From assembly GCF_021513135.1 (NCBI RefSeq), contig NZ_CP090981.1:3002810-3066809 (forward strand): a DNA stretch of 64,000 bases, written 5' to 3'. This DNA is from Vibrio sp. SS-MA-C1-2. Lineage in GTDB: Bacteria; Pseudomonadota; Gammaproteobacteria; Enterobacterales; Vibrionaceae. The notes under the pieces are model-generated. The model worked only from the letters and a program-made list of their open reading frames with translations. It was not told where the DNA came from and searched no databases. This document shows, piece after piece, positions 1 to 10,529 of this stretch. The stretch's first letter is position 1; every line of letters begins with the position of its first letter. Position numbers and translations under genes: made by a program.

Positions 1-658
1 CATCAGGATAAGATGCCATTGAATAAGCACGGATTGAAGGCTCATTTACGATTGACTCGTAACGGAATAGGTTAAACTTATCCCAGTCTCCACGGTACTC
101 TTCAGGAACATCAAAGTCTGAATATTTAATATGGTGTGGTTCAGCTTCAATCTGAATATAACCACCTGCACGGAAAGGAACTTCCTCGCCTTCAGGGATC
201 TTAAGAACCAACTCTTTGATAAATGTCGCTTCGTTGTCATTAGAAAGAACAGTACATTCCCACTTTTTAACACCGAAGATCTCTTCAGGAAGTTCGATTG
301 CCATGTCAGTTTTGATACTAACCTGACAAGCTAGACGCTCACCTTCACGAGCTTCACCTTTAGAGATGTGATCACGTTCAGTTGGTAGAATATCACCACC
401 ACCTGATTTCACTTTTACGCGACACTGGCCACAAGAGCCACCACCACCACACGCAGATGATACAAAGATACCATTTGCAGATAGTGCGTTAAGTAATTTG
501 TCGCCAGCGCCTGTGCTAATTGCTTTTGCAGGATCGCCGTTAACAGATATAGTGATATCACCTGTAGGTACTAGTTTAGATTTAGCGAATAAAATCACTA
601 AAACTAGCGCCAATACAATAATGGTAAACATCGCTACACCAAGAATAATGCTTTGCAT
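1..658 (-). CDS. nqrF: Na+-translocating NADH:quinone reductase subunit F (partial, C-terminus outside window)
   Basis: NqrF is the NADH-oxidising, FAD- and 2Fe-2S-carrying subunit of the membrane Na+-NQR complex; it passes electrons from NADH into the complex. The reading frame starts at 658 ([10 protein letters not shown]), with an AAGGA ribosome-binding site upstream, and runs off the left edge without a stop. A single N-terminal membrane helix (about residues 4-24) is followed by a plant-type ferredoxin domain with the iron-sulfur cysteines in [13 protein letters not shown] and a fourth cysteine in RLACQV. The start of the FAD-binding region follows. It is the last nqr gene present, 29 bp after nqrE. 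Identity is very secure; only the NADH-binding C-terminal half is missing. Confidence 0.96.
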   Translation of the reverse strand, partial: MQSIILGVAMFTIIVLALVLVILFAKSKLVPTGDITISVNGDPAKAISTGAGDKLLNALSANGIFVSSACGGGGSCGQCRVKVKSGGGDILPTERDHISKGEAREGERLACQVSIKTDMAIELPEEIFGVKKWECTVLSNDNEATFIKELVLKIPEGEEVPFRAGGYIQIEAEPHHIKYSDFDVPEEYRGDWDKFNLFRYESIVNEPSIRAYSMASYPD

Positions 659-687
659 TTGTTATTCCTTATTATTGGGTGCTTACC

Positions 688-1284
688 CTACAGTTGAACA
701 CCAGAGAAAGACATAAAGCCTAACGCCATTAAACCTACTGTGATAAAGGTAATACCTAGACCACGTAGACCTGGAGGTACATCAGAATACTTCATCTTCT
801 CACGGATACCCGCAAGTGCAATGATAGCTAATGTCCAACCGATACCAGAACCGATACCATAAACTACAGACTCACCAAAGTTATAATCACGCTGAACCAT
901 GAATGATACCGCACCAAAGATTGCACAGTTTACTGTGATCAATGGTAGGAAAATACCAAGAGCGTTATATAGTGGTGGGAAGAAACGATCTAAAACCATC
1001 TCTAAGATCTGTACTAATGCTGCGATAACACCAATGAATGTAATGAAGCTAAGGAAGCTTAAATCCACACCTTCAATTAGCGCATTCTCACGTAACACTA
1101 GGTTATAGATCAGGTTGTTAACTGGTACTGCAATTGCAAGTACGAACGTAACGGTAATACCTAAACCTAAAGAGGTTTTTACTTTCTTCGATACTGCTAG
1201 GAATGTACACATACCTAAGAAGAAAGATAATGCTAAGTTTTCGATAAAGATCGATTTTACTAGCAGGCTAATATAATGTTCCAT
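688..1284 (-). CDS. nqrE: Na+-translocating NADH:quinone reductase subunit E
   Basis: NqrE is one of the two related, six-helix integral membrane subunits (with NqrD) that help form the Na+ pathway of Na+-NQR. The 198-residue protein has the expected length and almost continuous hydrophobic segments. Conserved half-site cysteines are visible in [11 protein letters not shown] and TVNCAIFG; in this family such cysteines ligate an iron centre between NqrD and NqrE. It starts 7 bp after the nqrD stop, so the two are probably translationally linked. Same fold as RnfA, but the nqr operon context settles the assignment. Confidence 0.97.
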   Translation of the reverse strand: MEHYISLLVKSIFIENLALSFFLGMCTFLAVSKKVKTSLGLGITVTFVLAIAVPVNNLIYNLVLRENALIEGVDLSFLSFITFIGVIAALVQILEMVLDRFFPPLYNALGIFLPLITVNCAIFGAVSFMVQRDYNFGESVVYGIGSGIGWTLAIIALAGIREKMKYSDVPPGLRGLGITFITVGLMALGFMSFSGVQL

Positions 1285-1291
1285 GTTACCC

Positions 1292-1924
1292 TTACTCCTT
1301 CGCTTCTACTTGTTCAGGTCGAATAATTCGGATGATCCAAATTAGGAAACCAATAAGGAAGAACGCAGATGGTGCTAGTAGCATCATACCGTTTGGCTGA
1401 TACCAACCGCCATTCTTAATCAGCGGTAAAACTTCAATACCAAATAGCGTACCTGAACCAAATAGTTCACGGAAGAATGCCACGGCTAGTAGAATGACAC
1501 CATAACCAAGACCATTACCAACACCATCAATGAATGCGGGTAGCGGCTTAGACTTCATCGCGAATGCTTCAGCACGACCCATTACAATACAGTTTGTAAT
1601 GATAAGTGCAACGAATACAGATAACTGCTTAGAGATATCGTAAACAAATGCACGAAGCACTTCATCAACCACGATTACCAATGACGCGATAATCGCCATT
1701 TGCACGATAATACGTACACTGTTTGGAATGTGGTTACGAATTAGAGAGACAAACAAGTTAGAGAATGCTGTTACAAACATTACAGCAATTGTCATTACGA
1801 CCGCTGTCTCCATCTTGGTTGTTACTGCTAAAGCAGAACAGATACCAAGAACCTGCAACGCAATTGGGTTGTTATCAACCAACGGCGAAGTAAGGATTTT
1901 CTTCATTTCTTTTGCATCAGCCAT
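1292..1924 (-). CDS. nqrD: Na+-translocating NADH:quinone reductase subunit D
   Basis: NqrD is an integral membrane subunit of the Na+ pump, homologous to NqrE and RnfE. The 210-residue product has six predicted membrane spans. The cysteines in [13 protein letters not shown] and [13 protein letters not shown] match the family's conserved positions in inverted-topology helices. The start codon at 1924 lies within the last codons of nqrC (8-bp overlap), typical of translational coupling. Length and order (nqrA-B-C-D-E-F) are standard for Vibrionaceae. Confidence 0.97.
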   Translation of the reverse strand: MADAKEMKKILTSPLVDNNPIALQVLGICSALAVTTKMETAVVMTIAVMFVTAFSNLFVSLIRNHIPNSVRIIVQMAIIASLVIVVDEVLRAFVYDISKQLSVFVALIITNCIVMGRAEAFAMKSKPLPAFIDGVGNGLGYGVILLAVAFFRELFGSGTLFGIEVLPLIKNGGWYQPNGMMLLAPSAFFLIGFLIWIIRIIRPEQVEAKE

Positions 1925-2702
1925 TATTTAGAACTCCCTTACGGACTTTAGCAAGGAAAGGACCAAAGCCGTTATCACCTAGCCAGAAGTCGAAGGTGTG
2001 CTGTACACCGTTACCCGTTAATGTTGCACCAGAGATGCCATCAACGCCGTGGATATCACCTTGTGGTGCGCCACCTTTAACAACGCGTAGTGCTGGTTTA
2101 CCATTTGCATCAAATAGTTCTTTACCAACAAACTGTGCACGCCATTTAGGGTTTTCAACCTCACCACCAAGACCGGCTGTTTCGCCTTGCTCGTAGTAAG
2201 TGATACCTTCAATTGTATTACCATCAGTTTTAACAGAAACAAATGCATACATCATTGACCAAAGACCTGTACCATGAACGGGTAGCACGACTTTCGTTGT
2301 GTTGCCATTTGCATCCTTAACAAGATAAATAGTTGCGACATTTGCACGACGCATAATCTTCGCTTTATCTTGCTCTGGAGTCAGTTTAATTGACTCGCTA
2401 GGATCTTTTGCTGCTAAACGTTGGTTGTACGTTAATGGATCAAGCGTAGTATTGAAATCACCTGTATCTAGGTTAACTAGACGAGGTTGGATAAACTGTT
2501 TGTAGTTATCCTGAATTTCTTTATTGGTATCGATCGGAAGACCAGCTACTAATAAAATGTTTTTCTGCTTATCCAAAAGAGCATTTTCTTTCTGCAGAGG
2601 ACGCAATCCAACCGCGGCTAGTGATACGATAATCGAACACACTAGGCTTAATGCGATAACAACAATCAGCGTCTTTTTAATGCCATCGTTATTACTTGCC
2701 AT
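1917..2702 (-). CDS. nqrC: Na+-translocating NADH:quinone reductase subunit C
   Basis: NqrC carries a covalently bound FMN and relays electrons inside Na+-NQR. The protein has one N-terminal membrane helix (about residues 10-32) and a large periplasmic FMN-binding domain. The flavinylation motif is visible as [10 protein letters not shown], with Thr227 as the expected phosphoester-linked residue; attachment is made by the ApbE flavin transferase. The 261-residue length is normal. It overlaps nqrB by 11 bp upstream and nqrD by 8 bp downstream, so these subunits are probably made in a fixed ratio from one transcript. Confidence 0.97.
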   Translation of the reverse strand: MASNNDGIKKTLIVVIALSLVCSIIVSLAAVGLRPLQKENALLDKQKNILLVAGLPIDTNKEIQDNYKQFIQPRLVNLDTGDFNTTLDPLTYNQRLAAKDPSESIKLTPEQDKAKIMRRANVATIYLVKDANGNTTKVVLPVHGTGLWSMMYAFVSVKTDGNTIEGITYYEQGETAGLGGEVENPKWRAQFVGKELFDANGKPALRVVKGGAPQGDIHGVDGISGATLTGNGVQHTFDFWLGDNGFGPFLAKVRKGVLNNG

Positions 2703-3936
2703 TGCGAGCTAATCTCCGTTTAATGTTGCCCTGTACCACAAAGTGATCGAACAGTGGTGCGAACAAGTTAGCGAATAGAATAGCTAACATCATACCTTCT
2801 GGATATGCAGGGTTAACAACACGAACTAATACAGCCATTACACCGATTAGCGCGCCGTACCACCACTTACCTTTATTGGTAAATGCAGCTGATACTGGGT
2901 CTGTCGCCATGAAAATCATACCGAATGCAAAACCACCTAATACTAGGTGCCAGTGCCAAGGCATGCTGAACATTGGGTTAGTGTCAGAACCAATAATGTT
3001 GAAAAGAGTTGCAGTTGCGATCATACCGATTAGTACGCCGCCGATAATACGCCATGATGCGATACCCATGTATACGATCATTGCGCCACCGATTAAAATA
3101 GCTAAAGTCGAAACTTCACCCATTGAACCAGGGATATTACCAATAAATGCATCCATCCAAGAAATAGCTTGGCCAGTTACATTATGTACAACTGAACCTT
3201 GACCACCGTGTGACCACTGGCTAAGAGCAGTAGCACCAGAGAAGCCATCAGCCGCTGTCCATACTGCATCACCTGAGATTTCACCCGGATATGCGAAGAA
3301 TAGGAATGCACGACCTGCTAATGCTGGGTTCAAGAAGTTACGACCTGTGCCACCAAAGATCTCTTTCGCAACAACAACACCAAAGGTAATACCTAGTGCC
3401 GCTTGCCATAGAGGAATCGTCGCTGGAAGGATTAACGCAAACAAGATAGAAGTGACGAAGAAACCTTCATTAACTTCATGTTTACGAACCATACAGAATA
3501 GAACTTCCCAGAAACCACCTACTGCAAATACAACTGCATATACAGGTAGGAAATAAGCAGCACCAAGAAGCATTTTGCTTCCTACACCAGCATCTGCTGC
3601 TAGTGAGCCACCCAACATCTGAGTAAACCAGTAGTGCCAATCACCAGCAATAACAGTTGCTAACTCAGAACCTGAGTATAGGTGGTTAAGCGCTTCGATA
3701 GCTTGGTTACCAGTATTGTACATACCCCAGAACATTGCTGGGAATACGGCAAACCAAACCATAATCATGATACGTTTTAGATCGATACTATCACGTACGT
3801 GAGCACCAGTACGAGTTACCGTACCTGGGGTATACATTAGGGTTGCAAATGCTTCATACAATGCAAACCAAGTTTCGTATTTACCACCTGGCTCAAAATG
3901 CGGTTCTACCCGCTCAAGAATAGACTTCAGGCCCAT
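2692..3936 (-). CDS. nqrB: Na+-translocating NADH:quinone reductase subunit B
   Basis: NqrB is the largest membrane subunit of Na+-NQR. It binds a covalent FMN, riboflavin and quinone, and houses the Na+ channel. The 414-residue protein has about ten membrane spans. The FMN attachment motif [10 protein letters not shown] places the acceptor threonine at residue 236, the same number as in Vibrio cholerae NqrB. The conserved [14 protein letters not shown] segment is also present. It begins 3 bp after nqrA and overlaps nqrC by 11 bp. Confidence 0.97.
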   Translation of the reverse strand: MGLKSILERVEPHFEPGGKYETWFALYEAFATLMYTPGTVTRTGAHVRDSIDLKRIMIMVWFAVFPAMFWGMYNTGNQAIEALNHLYSGSELATVIAGDWHYWFTQMLGGSLAADAGVGSKMLLGAAYFLPVYAVVFAVGGFWEVLFCMVRKHEVNEGFFVTSILFALILPATIPLWQAALGITFGVVVAKEIFGGTGRNFLNPALAGRAFLFFAYPGEISGDAVWTAADGFSGATALSQWSHGGQGSVVHNVTGQAISWMDAFIGNIPGSMGEVSTLAILIGGAMIVYMGIASWRIIGGVLIGMIATATLFNIIGSDTNPMFSMPWHWHLVLGGFAFGMIFMATDPVSAAFTNKGKWWYGALIGVMAVLVRVVNPAYPEGMMLAILFANLFAPLFDHFVVQGNIKRRLARNGK

Positions 3937-3939
3937 GGA

Positions 3940-5280
3940 TTAACCTTCCTTCTCAATCTTGTCCAAGCAATCACGTAAGATTGGACCATATTCATATTTA
4001 CCAGGACACACATAAGTGCATAGCGCTAAATCTTCTTCATCTAGCTCTAAAAGACCTAATTCCTGTGCACTGTCAAGGTCACCAGAAAGGATGTCACGAA
4101 GTAGCAATGTTGGCTCAATGTCTAGAGGCATCACTTTTTCGTAGTTACCAATTGGCACCATTGAACGCTCACTACCATTTGTTGTTGTTGTCATATCAAA
4201 TAACCGACCGCTAAACAGATGGCTTAAGAAAGAACGTGTTACTGAGAACTTGCTCTTACCCGGAACAATCCAACCTAATAACTCTTTTTCACGACCTTCG
4301 TGTAAAACAGAAACTTGTAGGTGGTAATTACCAAGATAAGCAGAAGGACCACTAGCCGCTGTACCACTCAGTACAGAGCCAGAGATAATGCGAACTTCAC
4401 CTGGCATCACTTCGTTATCAGCAAGCGTTGCAATTGATGCACCTTTTACTGTACGAATTAGACGAGGTTTGTTTACAACTGGACCCGCTAATGAAATTAC
4501 ACGTTGGGTATCAATTTCACCGGTAAGGAAAAAATTACCAAAAGCGATAATATCTTGATAATTTAAATGCCAAGCGACATTACCAAGACTTACAGGATGA
4601 AGAGTATGAATATGAGTACCAACGAGGCCTGCTGGATGAACTCCACCAAACACATGTTCTTCGACGTTTGTTGCATTGCTCTTAGGTAAACTAGAACCTG
4701 CTTTACAAACGTAAACTTTACCTTCAGTTAAACGTGAAACGATATCTAAACCAGCAGTAAATGCCGCTGTGTTTTCATTGATAATCACTTCAGGGTTTGC
4801 AGCTAAAGGATTCGTATCCATTGCTGTTACGAAGATAGCATTAGGTACAGCATCAATAGCAGGAACACGGCTATATGGACGTGTGCGTAATGCAGTCCAA
4901 ACACCAGATTCGACTAGCTGATCAACAATAACCTGACGGTCTAGTGTTGTTAGCTGAGCTGTATCATATTTATTAAACGTTACTTGATCGTCGCCATCGA
5001 TATCGATAACAACAGACTGTAACACTCGCTTAGCGCCGCGGTTGATTTCAACAACCTTACCACATGCTGGAGCAGTAAATTTAACACCAGGATTCTTTTT
5101 ATCTTCAAAAAGAACTTGGCCTTTCTTTACCATATCGCCTACACGCACGTGCATTGTAGGACGCATTCCAACATATTCCTCGCCAAGCAAGGCAACTTGT
5201 TTGATGGTTGGACCATCATGTATCACCTGTGCTGGGGCCCCTGAAATGGGGAGATCCAGACCCTTCTTAATTGTAATCAT
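3940..5280 (-). CDS. nqrA: Na+-translocating NADH:quinone reductase subunit A
   Basis: NqrA is the peripheral cytoplasmic subunit of Na+-NQR, implicated in quinone interaction. The 446-residue protein begins [14 protein letters not shown], exactly as the family does, and includes the biotinyl/lipoyl-like N-terminal fold ([18 protein letters not shown]). It is the first gene of the operon and follows an AT-rich 476-bp leader that presumably holds the promoter. No strong Shine-Dalgarno sequence is evident before the start. Close homology to V. cholerae NqrA makes the call secure. Confidence 0.97.
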   Translation of the reverse strand: MITIKKGLDLPISGAPAQVIHDGPTIKQVALLGEEYVGMRPTMHVRVGDMVKKGQVLFEDKKNPGVKFTAPACGKVVEINRGAKRVLQSVVIDIDGDDQVTFNKYDTAQLTTLDRQVIVDQLVESGVWTALRTRPYSRVPAIDAVPNAIFVTAMDTNPLAANPEVIINENTAAFTAGLDIVSRLTEGKVYVCKAGSSLPKSNATNVEEHVFGGVHPAGLVGTHIHTLHPVSLGNVAWHLNYQDIIAFGNFFLTGEIDTQRVISLAGPVVNKPRLIRTVKGASIATLADNEVMPGEVRIISGSVLSGTAASGPSAYLGNYHLQVSVLHEGREKELLGWIVPGKSKFSVTRSFLSHLFSGRLFDMTTTTNGSERSMVPIGNYEKVMPLDIEPTLLLRDILSGDLDSAQELGLLELDEEDLALCTYVCPGKYEYGPILRDCLDKIEKEG

Positions 5281-5756
5281 ATTTTTTGCACTACATTAAC
5301 GGGAAAGAATTCTACTTAAACTACTTACCTTTATATTAAAGTAAGTAATCCCTATTTTGTCACTTTTTAGTCATGACGATCGTCTATATATTGAACAAAC
5401 AAAATACAGAGCTTAATTTTCAAGTTGCATATTCTATCATTATTTCTAATTTCATGCCCATCGAAATCGTAATCAACTATCATTTTGAGTCATAAAATAG
5501 CCTTATATTGACGCACAAACAGCTAAACTAGACTTAGATCACAAAAATATAATCCAATATAAATAAGTTATAGACATGAATAAATAACCATTAGATTAAG
5601 TTTAAGAATAAGCTGTTAAGACCAATGTTCATACAGTACAAGTTGTCTACATTGCCGCAACCAACAAGCACCTAGCTTTAATAAAAATAATAACTGTGCA
5701 ACTTTAAAATCAAATTTATTAAAAATAAAATATATCGTTCAAACAAACACTAAATA
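5281..5756. other. Intergenic region, nqr operon leader
   Basis: This is 476 bp of AT-rich DNA between bolA and nqrA, which both read leftward. It should hold the nqr promoter. A weak -35/-10-like pair can be imagined on the minus strand around 5325-5370, but it is not convincing. No open frame, tRNA or long repeat is seen. Confidence 0.5.
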
Positions 5757-6068
5757 CTAATGATTTGAACCACCTTTACAACCCGGGGAAGCAGCAACAT
5801 CATTATCTAATGCACTCCACTCTTCCGGTGTAAATGTGTGTAGTGCCAACGCATGCAACCCTTCATCAAACTCTTTTTGTAACGTACTATAAATAAGTTG
5901 ATGACGCTTAACTGAACGCAATCCTTCAAATTGAGCACTACTAATCACCACCTTAAAATGACTCTCTGAACCAGGCGGGACATTATGTCGGTGGCTTTCA
6001 TTCTCAACGGTTAAATAGTTTGGAGAGAACTCATTCTCTAACTTACTATTTATATCATTTTCAACCAT
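5757..6068 (-). CDS. bolA: BolA family protein
   Basis: BolA proteins are small stress- and morphology-linked factors that bind monothiol glutaredoxins and can bind DNA. The 103-residue product has the BolA core: a histidine-rich N-terminal loop (ESHRHNVPPGSESHFKVVI), then FEGLRSVKRHQLIYSTLQ and the final HALALHTFTPEEW. Its C-terminal tail ends CKGGSNH. In Vibrio genomes a bolA gene sits beside nqrA, and in E. coli bolA neighbours yajG-ampG, which lie just to the right here. It is probably transcribed on its own; the nqr operon follows 476 bp downstream. Confidence 0.93.
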   Translation of the reverse strand: MVENDINSKLENEFSPNYLTVENESHRHNVPPGSESHFKVVISSAQFEGLRSVKRHQLIYSTLQKEFDEGLHALALHTFTPEEWSALDNDVAASPGCKGGSNH

Positions 6069-6536
6069 AAAATTTCCTTCTTCATATTGTGTTAGATTAT
6101 TGATTAAACCATTTAATATAAACTCACTCTGACCATCAACAGAGGTGCTTTTCCTCTCTTGACTTCAAATTGCTATGCCCTCCATACTTGAAGTCGCTAG
6201 GTTGTTGGCTGCACTCGCTCGCCCCAATCATAGAGTACACCTATACTCATAGGGTCTCGCTCACTTGCCACCGACTAGCAACGCCAATTATTTTAGGTAT
6301 AGATATAAACCTTTGAATATAAATTCTCTATTTTATAGTCAAAGACTTTAACTGCATCAAGATGCTATTTATTTTTATCTTACGACGTCTTAACTACTAT
6401 AGTATAAACCACCTGTTTAATCAGTGTGATTTAGCTTTAAACTGACTATCACTCTGTTGTTTATGCTATCGTTATAGGTATAAAAACAACGCTCATTTAA
6501 TTAATAACAAATTATTTTCTACCAACTGGATGCCCC
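6069..6536. other. Divergent intergenic region bolA / rlmG
   Basis: This 468-bp gap separates bolA (leftward) from rlmG (rightward) and must hold both promoters. Its middle is occupied by an ERIC-type repeat at 6174-6301. The rest is very AT-rich, and no small open frame or RNA gene stands out. Confidence 0.5.
6174..6301 (-). repeat. ERIC-type palindromic repeat, full length
   Basis: A 128-bp element with TATGCCC at the left and GGTATA at the right, carrying the conserved blocks ACTTGAAGTCGCTAGG, GGTTGTTGGC, TCGCCCCAATCATA and CGACTAGCAACGCCAATT. Read on the minus strand it resembles the enterobacterial ERIC/IRU consensus: a large imperfect inverted repeat of about 127 bp found in intergenic DNA. 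Similar copies recur through this window. Confidence 0.9.
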
Positions 6537-7661
6537 ATGGAAACCACATTATCCCTTTTGGATCGCTCTCTTACTCTACAACGCTTCCCAATTAGAAAAA
6601 ATGAAACCTTACAAGCTTGGGATTCGGCTGATGAATATCTCATTCATCACTTCGAGCAACAACAGGATTTATCTCCTCAGCATTATCTTATCTTAAATGA
6701 TACGTTTGGTGCGTTAAGCTGCTGGTTTCAAGAGCGATCCAATGTCACTTTGGTCACAGACTCTTTTATTGCAAAACAAGCAACTGAACAGAATTTATCA
6801 TCGAATAATGCTAACCCTATCCTTATTCAAGATGGATTAAAAGCCCTTCCTGAAGCCGATGCGGTGATGATGAAGTTACCTAAGAGTAAGCGGTTGCTAA
6901 CATGGCAACTTATCCAATTATGTCAGGCACTACCAGATGGAACAATTGTTGTCACTGCCGGTAAAGCAAAGGATATCCATACTTCGACCTTAAAGTTATT
7001 TGAACGCTACTTAGGTAAAACAACCACCTCTTTGGCAAAAAAGAAATCACGTCTTATTTTTACGACGGTTGATAAAAGTACATCACAACCGCTACCAAAA
7101 CCTTTAAGTTGGTCTGTTGATGAGTATCATATCACCCTAACTAATCACGCCAATGTCTACTCGGGTGAGAGTTTAGATCTTGGAGCTCGTTTTATTTTAC
7201 CTCATCTGCCAAAGGGTGATAAGTATAAGCATATTATTGATTTAGGTTGTGGTAATGGCGTATTAACCATTCGATTAGCCCAACTGAATCCAAGTGCAAA
7301 AATTACCAGCATTGATGAAAGCTATATGGCTATTACCTCAGCAACCGAGAATTGCCAGTTAAATGTACCCGATAATCATAATATCGATCTGAAAGTAAAT
7401 AATTGTCTTGATGATTTTGATCTCAACAGTGCCGACATGGTGATTTGTAACCCGCCTTTTCACCAGCAAAATACCATCACTGATCATATTGCATGGCAAA
7501 TGTTTAACGATGCTTATCAAGTATTAGAACCAAATGGAAAATTAATGGTCATTGGTAATAGCCATTTAAAGTATCACGAAAAATTGAACCGCTTATTTGG
7601 TAATTGCTCTAAAGTTGCCTCTAATAAAAAATTTGTTATTTATCAATCAGAAAAGCAATAA
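6537..7661 (+). CDS. rlmG: 23S rRNA (guanine(1835)-N2)-methyltransferase RlmG
   Basis: RlmG methylates N2 of G1835 in 23S rRNA using S-adenosylmethionine. The 374-residue protein has the family's two-part layout: a degenerate N-terminal methyltransferase-like half, then a catalytic Rossmann half. The SAM-binding motif IIDLGCGNGVLTIRLA lies near residue 235, and the N2-guanine methylase signature NPPFH near 305. The related RsmC (16S G1207) shares this architecture; the length and location next to bolA/yajG favour RlmG. A GGAT element lies shortly before the ATG. Confidence 0.88.
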   Translation: METTLSLLDRSLTLQRFPIRKNETLQAWDSADEYLIHHFEQQQDLSPQHYLILNDTFGALSCWFQERSNVTLVTDSFIAKQATEQNLSSNNANPILIQDGLKALPEADAVMMKLPKSKRLLTWQLIQLCQALPDGTIVVTAGKAKDIHTSTLKLFERYLGKTTTSLAKKKSRLIFTTVDKSTSQPLPKPLSWSVDEYHITLTNHANVYSGESLDLGARFILPHLPKGDKYKHIIDLGCGNGVLTIRLAQLNPSAKITSIDESYMAITSATENCQLNVPDNHNIDLKVNNCLDDFDLNSADMVICNPPFHQQNTITDHIAWQMFNDAYQVLEPNGKLMVIGNSHLKYHEKLNRLFGNCSKVASNKKFVIYQSEKQ

Positions 7662-7722
7662 CTACCATATACTAATATGGTTATCTAACTGAAATATCAA
7701 TATATATTGTTAAGGATAGAAA

Positions 7723-8292
7723 ATGAAAAATGGCTTAATTGGGTTATTCGCTTTAATTGCAATTGCGGGTTGTAGTTCAAAAACCCCACAACCGATCGAT
7801 TTATCACCAAAAGCAACATTAGCAGCAGCCCCTATCGTAAAAGATAGATCAATAGAGCTAACCGTTAATGATTTAAGAACCGCTCAGTATATTGCACTCA
7901 ATGATACAGGAGAGAAGTTTGTCTACCCTCTTCATGCACAACAAAACCTTCGTTCCACGTTTAGTGATTTATTAATACTACAACTAAAATCACAAGGGTT
8001 TAAGATTCAACCAAATGCGCCGTTAACTCTTCAGGTCGATATTTTAGACATGGTTGCCAATGTGAAAAATGAAACAGTCACTAACACCATCAAGAGTCGA
8101 GTAAAAGTACAGCTAATTGCACAAGCCGAAGGTCATCAATTTACTAAACGTTATTCAGGTGAATCGTCAGAGACTAGTGGTGGTTCAGCGTCTGAAGAAG
8201 ATATTTCTGAGAAAGTCAGTCAATTATTAAGCTTGGTTTTATCTGATATCGCCAAAGATAATGAACTACAGCAATTCTTAATCAAACAGTAA
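7723..8292 (+). CDS. yajG: YajG family outer-membrane-type lipoprotein
   Basis: A 189-residue lipoprotein of the YajG family, whose function is not known in detail. The N-terminus is a lipoprotein signal peptide with lipobox IAGC, lipidation being expected at Cys17, followed by SSK (no Asp at +2), so outer-membrane sorting is likely. Conserved YajG features follow: an early LTVNDLRTAQYIAL segment and a C-terminal SLVLSDIAKDNELQQFL. An AAGGAT ribosome-binding site precedes the ATG. In E. coli yajG is next to ampG and bolA; the same grouping is kept here with two genes interposed. Confidence 0.88.
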   Translation: MKNGLIGLFALIAIAGCSSKTPQPIDLSPKATLAAAPIVKDRSIELTVNDLRTAQYIALNDTGEKFVYPLHAQQNLRSTFSDLLILQLKSQGFKIQPNAPLTLQVDILDMVANVKNETVTNTIKSRVKVQLIAQAEGHQFTKRYSGESSETSGGSASEEDISEKVSQLLSLVLSDIAKDNELQQFLIKQ

Positions 8293-8348
8293 ATTTGAAC
8301 AGCACCCAGAAAAATAACCAATACACAATTGACAAATAAGAGTAGAAG

Positions 8349-8909
8349 ATGAAAAAAACAATCTTAACCGCAGCCATCGCACTCAGTGCCGCACTTTTTA
8401 TTACACCATCGATGGCAGCACCACTTGTTCAAGTCACCACGACGGATGGTCAATTCACCATTAATCTAAATAGTGAACAAGCACCGATCTCGACCAAAAA
8501 CTTTCTTCGTTATGTTGAAGATGGCAGTTATGTCGGCACTCAATTCCATCGAGTTATTGCAGGCTTTATGGTTCAAGGTGGTGGGTTTGATGCCAAGATG
8601 AATAAGCGAGCAACATATCCTGCAATCAAGAATGAAGCCAGTAATGGTCTTAAAAATAATGTCGCCACTATAGCAATGGCAAGAACTCAAGTACCCGACT
8701 CTGCAACTCGTCAGTTTTTTATCAATGTCAAAGATAATGGCTTTTTAGATCAAAGTTCAACTAAAGTCGGTTACGCCGTTTTTGGTAAAATTACAGAAGG
8801 CTATTCAACCATCGAAAAAATTGCAGCAACTAAAACAGGTATCAAAGGCGGTATGCGTGATGTGCCAAACACTCCGATTGTGATCACTGAAATTAAAGTG
8901 ATTAAATAA
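8349..8909 (+). CDS. ppiA: Periplasmic peptidyl-prolyl cis-trans isomerase, cyclophilin type
   Basis: A cyclophilin-fold prolyl isomerase that helps fold exported proteins. Residues 1-23 form a Sec signal peptide, with probable cleavage after PSMA, so the enzyme should be periplasmic. The cyclophilin core shows FHRVIAGFMVQGGGF (catalytic Arg), a MARTQVPDSATRQFFINV block, and a GYAVFGKITEGYSTIEKI tail. At 186 residues it matches E. coli PpiA in length. It lies 39 bp upstream of ampG and 56 bp after yajG, so the three may be co-transcribed. The cytoplasmic paralog PpiB lacks a signal peptide, which supports this call. Confidence 0.9.
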   Translation: MKKTILTAAIALSAALFITPSMAAPLVQVTTTDGQFTINLNSEQAPISTKNFLRYVEDGSYVGTQFHRVIAGFMVQGGGFDAKMNKRATYPAIKNEASNGLKNNVATIAMARTQVPDSATRQFFINVKDNGFLDQSSTKVGYAVFGKITEGYSTIEKIAATKTGIKGGMRDVPNTPIVITEIKVIK

Positions 8910-8946
8910 AAACGATCAACTCATTAGTTAACAACAAGGACACCAC

Positions 8947-10311
8947 ATGGCGAATCAACTTTCATGGAGAGAAACACTCCAAAGTTACCTAGATAAACGT
9001 CTACTTTGGGTATTTATGTTAGGGTGTGCCAGTGGTTTTCCTTGGGTTTTAATCGGCTCTAATATGTCAGGTTGGTTAAAAGATGCGGGATTAACTCGTG
9101 CTGCTATCGGTTTTTTTGGCTCGGTTTTTGCCGTTTATGCTATCAACTTTCTTTGGGCACCTCTGATCGATCGTGTCAAACTTCCAGTCTTAAATCTGTG
9201 GTTAGGGCAACGACGTAGTTGGATATTCCTCACTCAAATTGTGATGTTAATCGCGACGCTAGCGATAGCTGGTACTGACCCTGCACATAATATTGCCATC
9301 ACTTCCGCTTTAGCATTGGTGATTGCCACCAGCTCAGCAACTCAAGATATCGCCATTGATGCTTTCCGTATTGATAGTTTTAGGGAAGATGAAAAACATA
9401 AAATGCCTCAAGCTTCTGCCATGGCCGTCATGGGATGGTGGACAGGCTACTCTCTGCCGGGTTATTTTGCTTTTACCAACGCCGATTCTGTTGGTTGGAA
9501 TAGTGTTTACTATGGAATGGCGGGCTTTGTTGTCTTGCTAATTATTTTTACTCTTTGCGTTCGAGAACCCGTAACATTTAGAGAAAAGCTGCAAAGTGAG
9601 GCTGAATTACGTCATGCAAAACTGTTAAGTGATGGTAAGCCAACAGCTTGGATTCGCCTTATTAGCTGGATTTCAGTCACTGTTTTTGAACCTTTTATCG
9701 ACTTTTTCCGCCGTAATGGGGTTCGAATAGCAATCTCTTTATTACTGTTCGTCTTTCTATTTAAAATTGGCGAAGCCTTCCTTGGACGCATGTCGATTGT
9801 CTTTTATAAAGAAATTGGATTCAGTAACCAACAAATAGGAGAATACTCTAAATTGGTTGGTTGGGTTGCAACGATTGTCTTTACCTTAATTGGTAGTGCG
9901 ATTAATGTTCGCTTTGGTATTGTCAAAGGGCTGCTCATTGGTGGGATCGCAATGGCTGCTTCCAACTTAATGTTTGCATGGATAGCAACCGTCGGCCCTA
10001 ATGAACATCTATTCTTAGCAACTATTTTAGTTGATAACTTTACCAGCGCATTTGCTAGTGTTGCTTTTGTTTCATTCTTAACTTATTTAACGGGGCGAGC
10101 TTTCTCAGCCACTCAATATGCTCTGCTTGCTTCATTAGGCAACTTTGGTCGTACAACACTAGGCTCACTGAGTGGTGTCTTTGTCGAGTGGCTAAATAGT
10201 TGGTCATTGTTCTTTATTATTACCGCATTAATGGTTATTCCTAGTTTAGTGCTATTAATTTCAATGAAAGACCACTTCAATCAATTAAGCCAAGATAAAA
10301 AAGAGCAATAA
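8947..10311 (+). CDS. ampG: Muropeptide permease AmpG
   Basis: AmpG imports GlcNAc-anhydroMurNAc peptides released from peptidoglycan, allowing cell-wall recycling and, in many species, AmpC beta-lactamase signalling. The 454-residue protein is a 12-14 helix major facilitator. Typical AmpG segments are seen: LLWVFMLGCASGFPWVLIGSNMSGWLKDAG at the N-terminus, the SSATQDIAIDAFRID loop, and the SFLTYLTGRAFSATQYALLASL region. An AAGGA ribosome-binding site precedes the ATG. Its position beside yajG matches E. coli. Confidence 0.93.
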   Translation: MANQLSWRETLQSYLDKRLLWVFMLGCASGFPWVLIGSNMSGWLKDAGLTRAAIGFFGSVFAVYAINFLWAPLIDRVKLPVLNLWLGQRRSWIFLTQIVMLIATLAIAGTDPAHNIAITSALALVIATSSATQDIAIDAFRIDSFREDEKHKMPQASAMAVMGWWTGYSLPGYFAFTNADSVGWNSVYYGMAGFVVLLIIFTLCVREPVTFREKLQSEAELRHAKLLSDGKPTAWIRLISWISVTVFEPFIDFFRRNGVRIAISLLLFVFLFKIGEAFLGRMSIVFYKEIGFSNQQIGEYSKLVGWVATIVFTLIGSAINVRFGIVKGLLIGGIAMAASNLMFAWIATVGPNEHLFLATILVDNFTSAFASVAFVSFLTYLTGRAFSATQYALLASLGNFGRTTLGSLSGVFVEWLNSWSLFFIITALMVIPSLVLLISMKDHFNQLSQDKKEQ

Positions 10312-10334
10312 GCAAAAAAAGAGCAATAAGCAGA
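10297..10334 (+). repeat. Small direct duplication at the ampG stop codon
   Basis: The last bases of ampG, including its TAA, occur twice in tandem (AAAAAAGAGCAATAAGC repeated with an 17-18-bp period). The second copy is outside the gene. It looks like a simple slippage duplication with no evident function. Confidence 0.7.
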
Positions 10335-10386
10335 AAAGACAAATGAGAGTGATGAATAAATAAATCATAAATACCGGCCTAAAAAG

Positions 10387-10402
10387 TGTGATCACAATCA
10401 CA
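10387..10402. promoter_or_regulatory. CRP (cAMP receptor protein) binding site upstream of tsx
   Basis: TGTGATCACAATCACA fits the CRP core TGTGA-N6-TCACA perfectly and is flanked by matching A/T bases. It lies 128 bp before the tsx start. In E. coli tsx is a known CRP/CytR target, so catabolite control of this nucleoside channel is a well-founded inference. Confidence 0.8.
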
Positions 10403-10529
10403 CTAAATTCATAGTGATTGATAAATTAAAAAAAGGTTCATTTTTTTTATCTACAGTGAAAGTAGCAATGGAAAATAGCAGCTATCCGATTGTTGCTATT
10501 CACCTAACTTTGACTCAATAGGTAACAAT

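Noticed and set aside
131..716. Plus-strand and other open frames opposite nqrF and nqrE
   Set aside because: They are shadows of the clear minus-strand nqr genes; the minus-strand frame is open and matches NqrF throughout.
7665..7680. CCATAT/ATATGG hairpin after rlmG as a terminator
   Set aside because: The stem is short and A/T-rich and has no T run.
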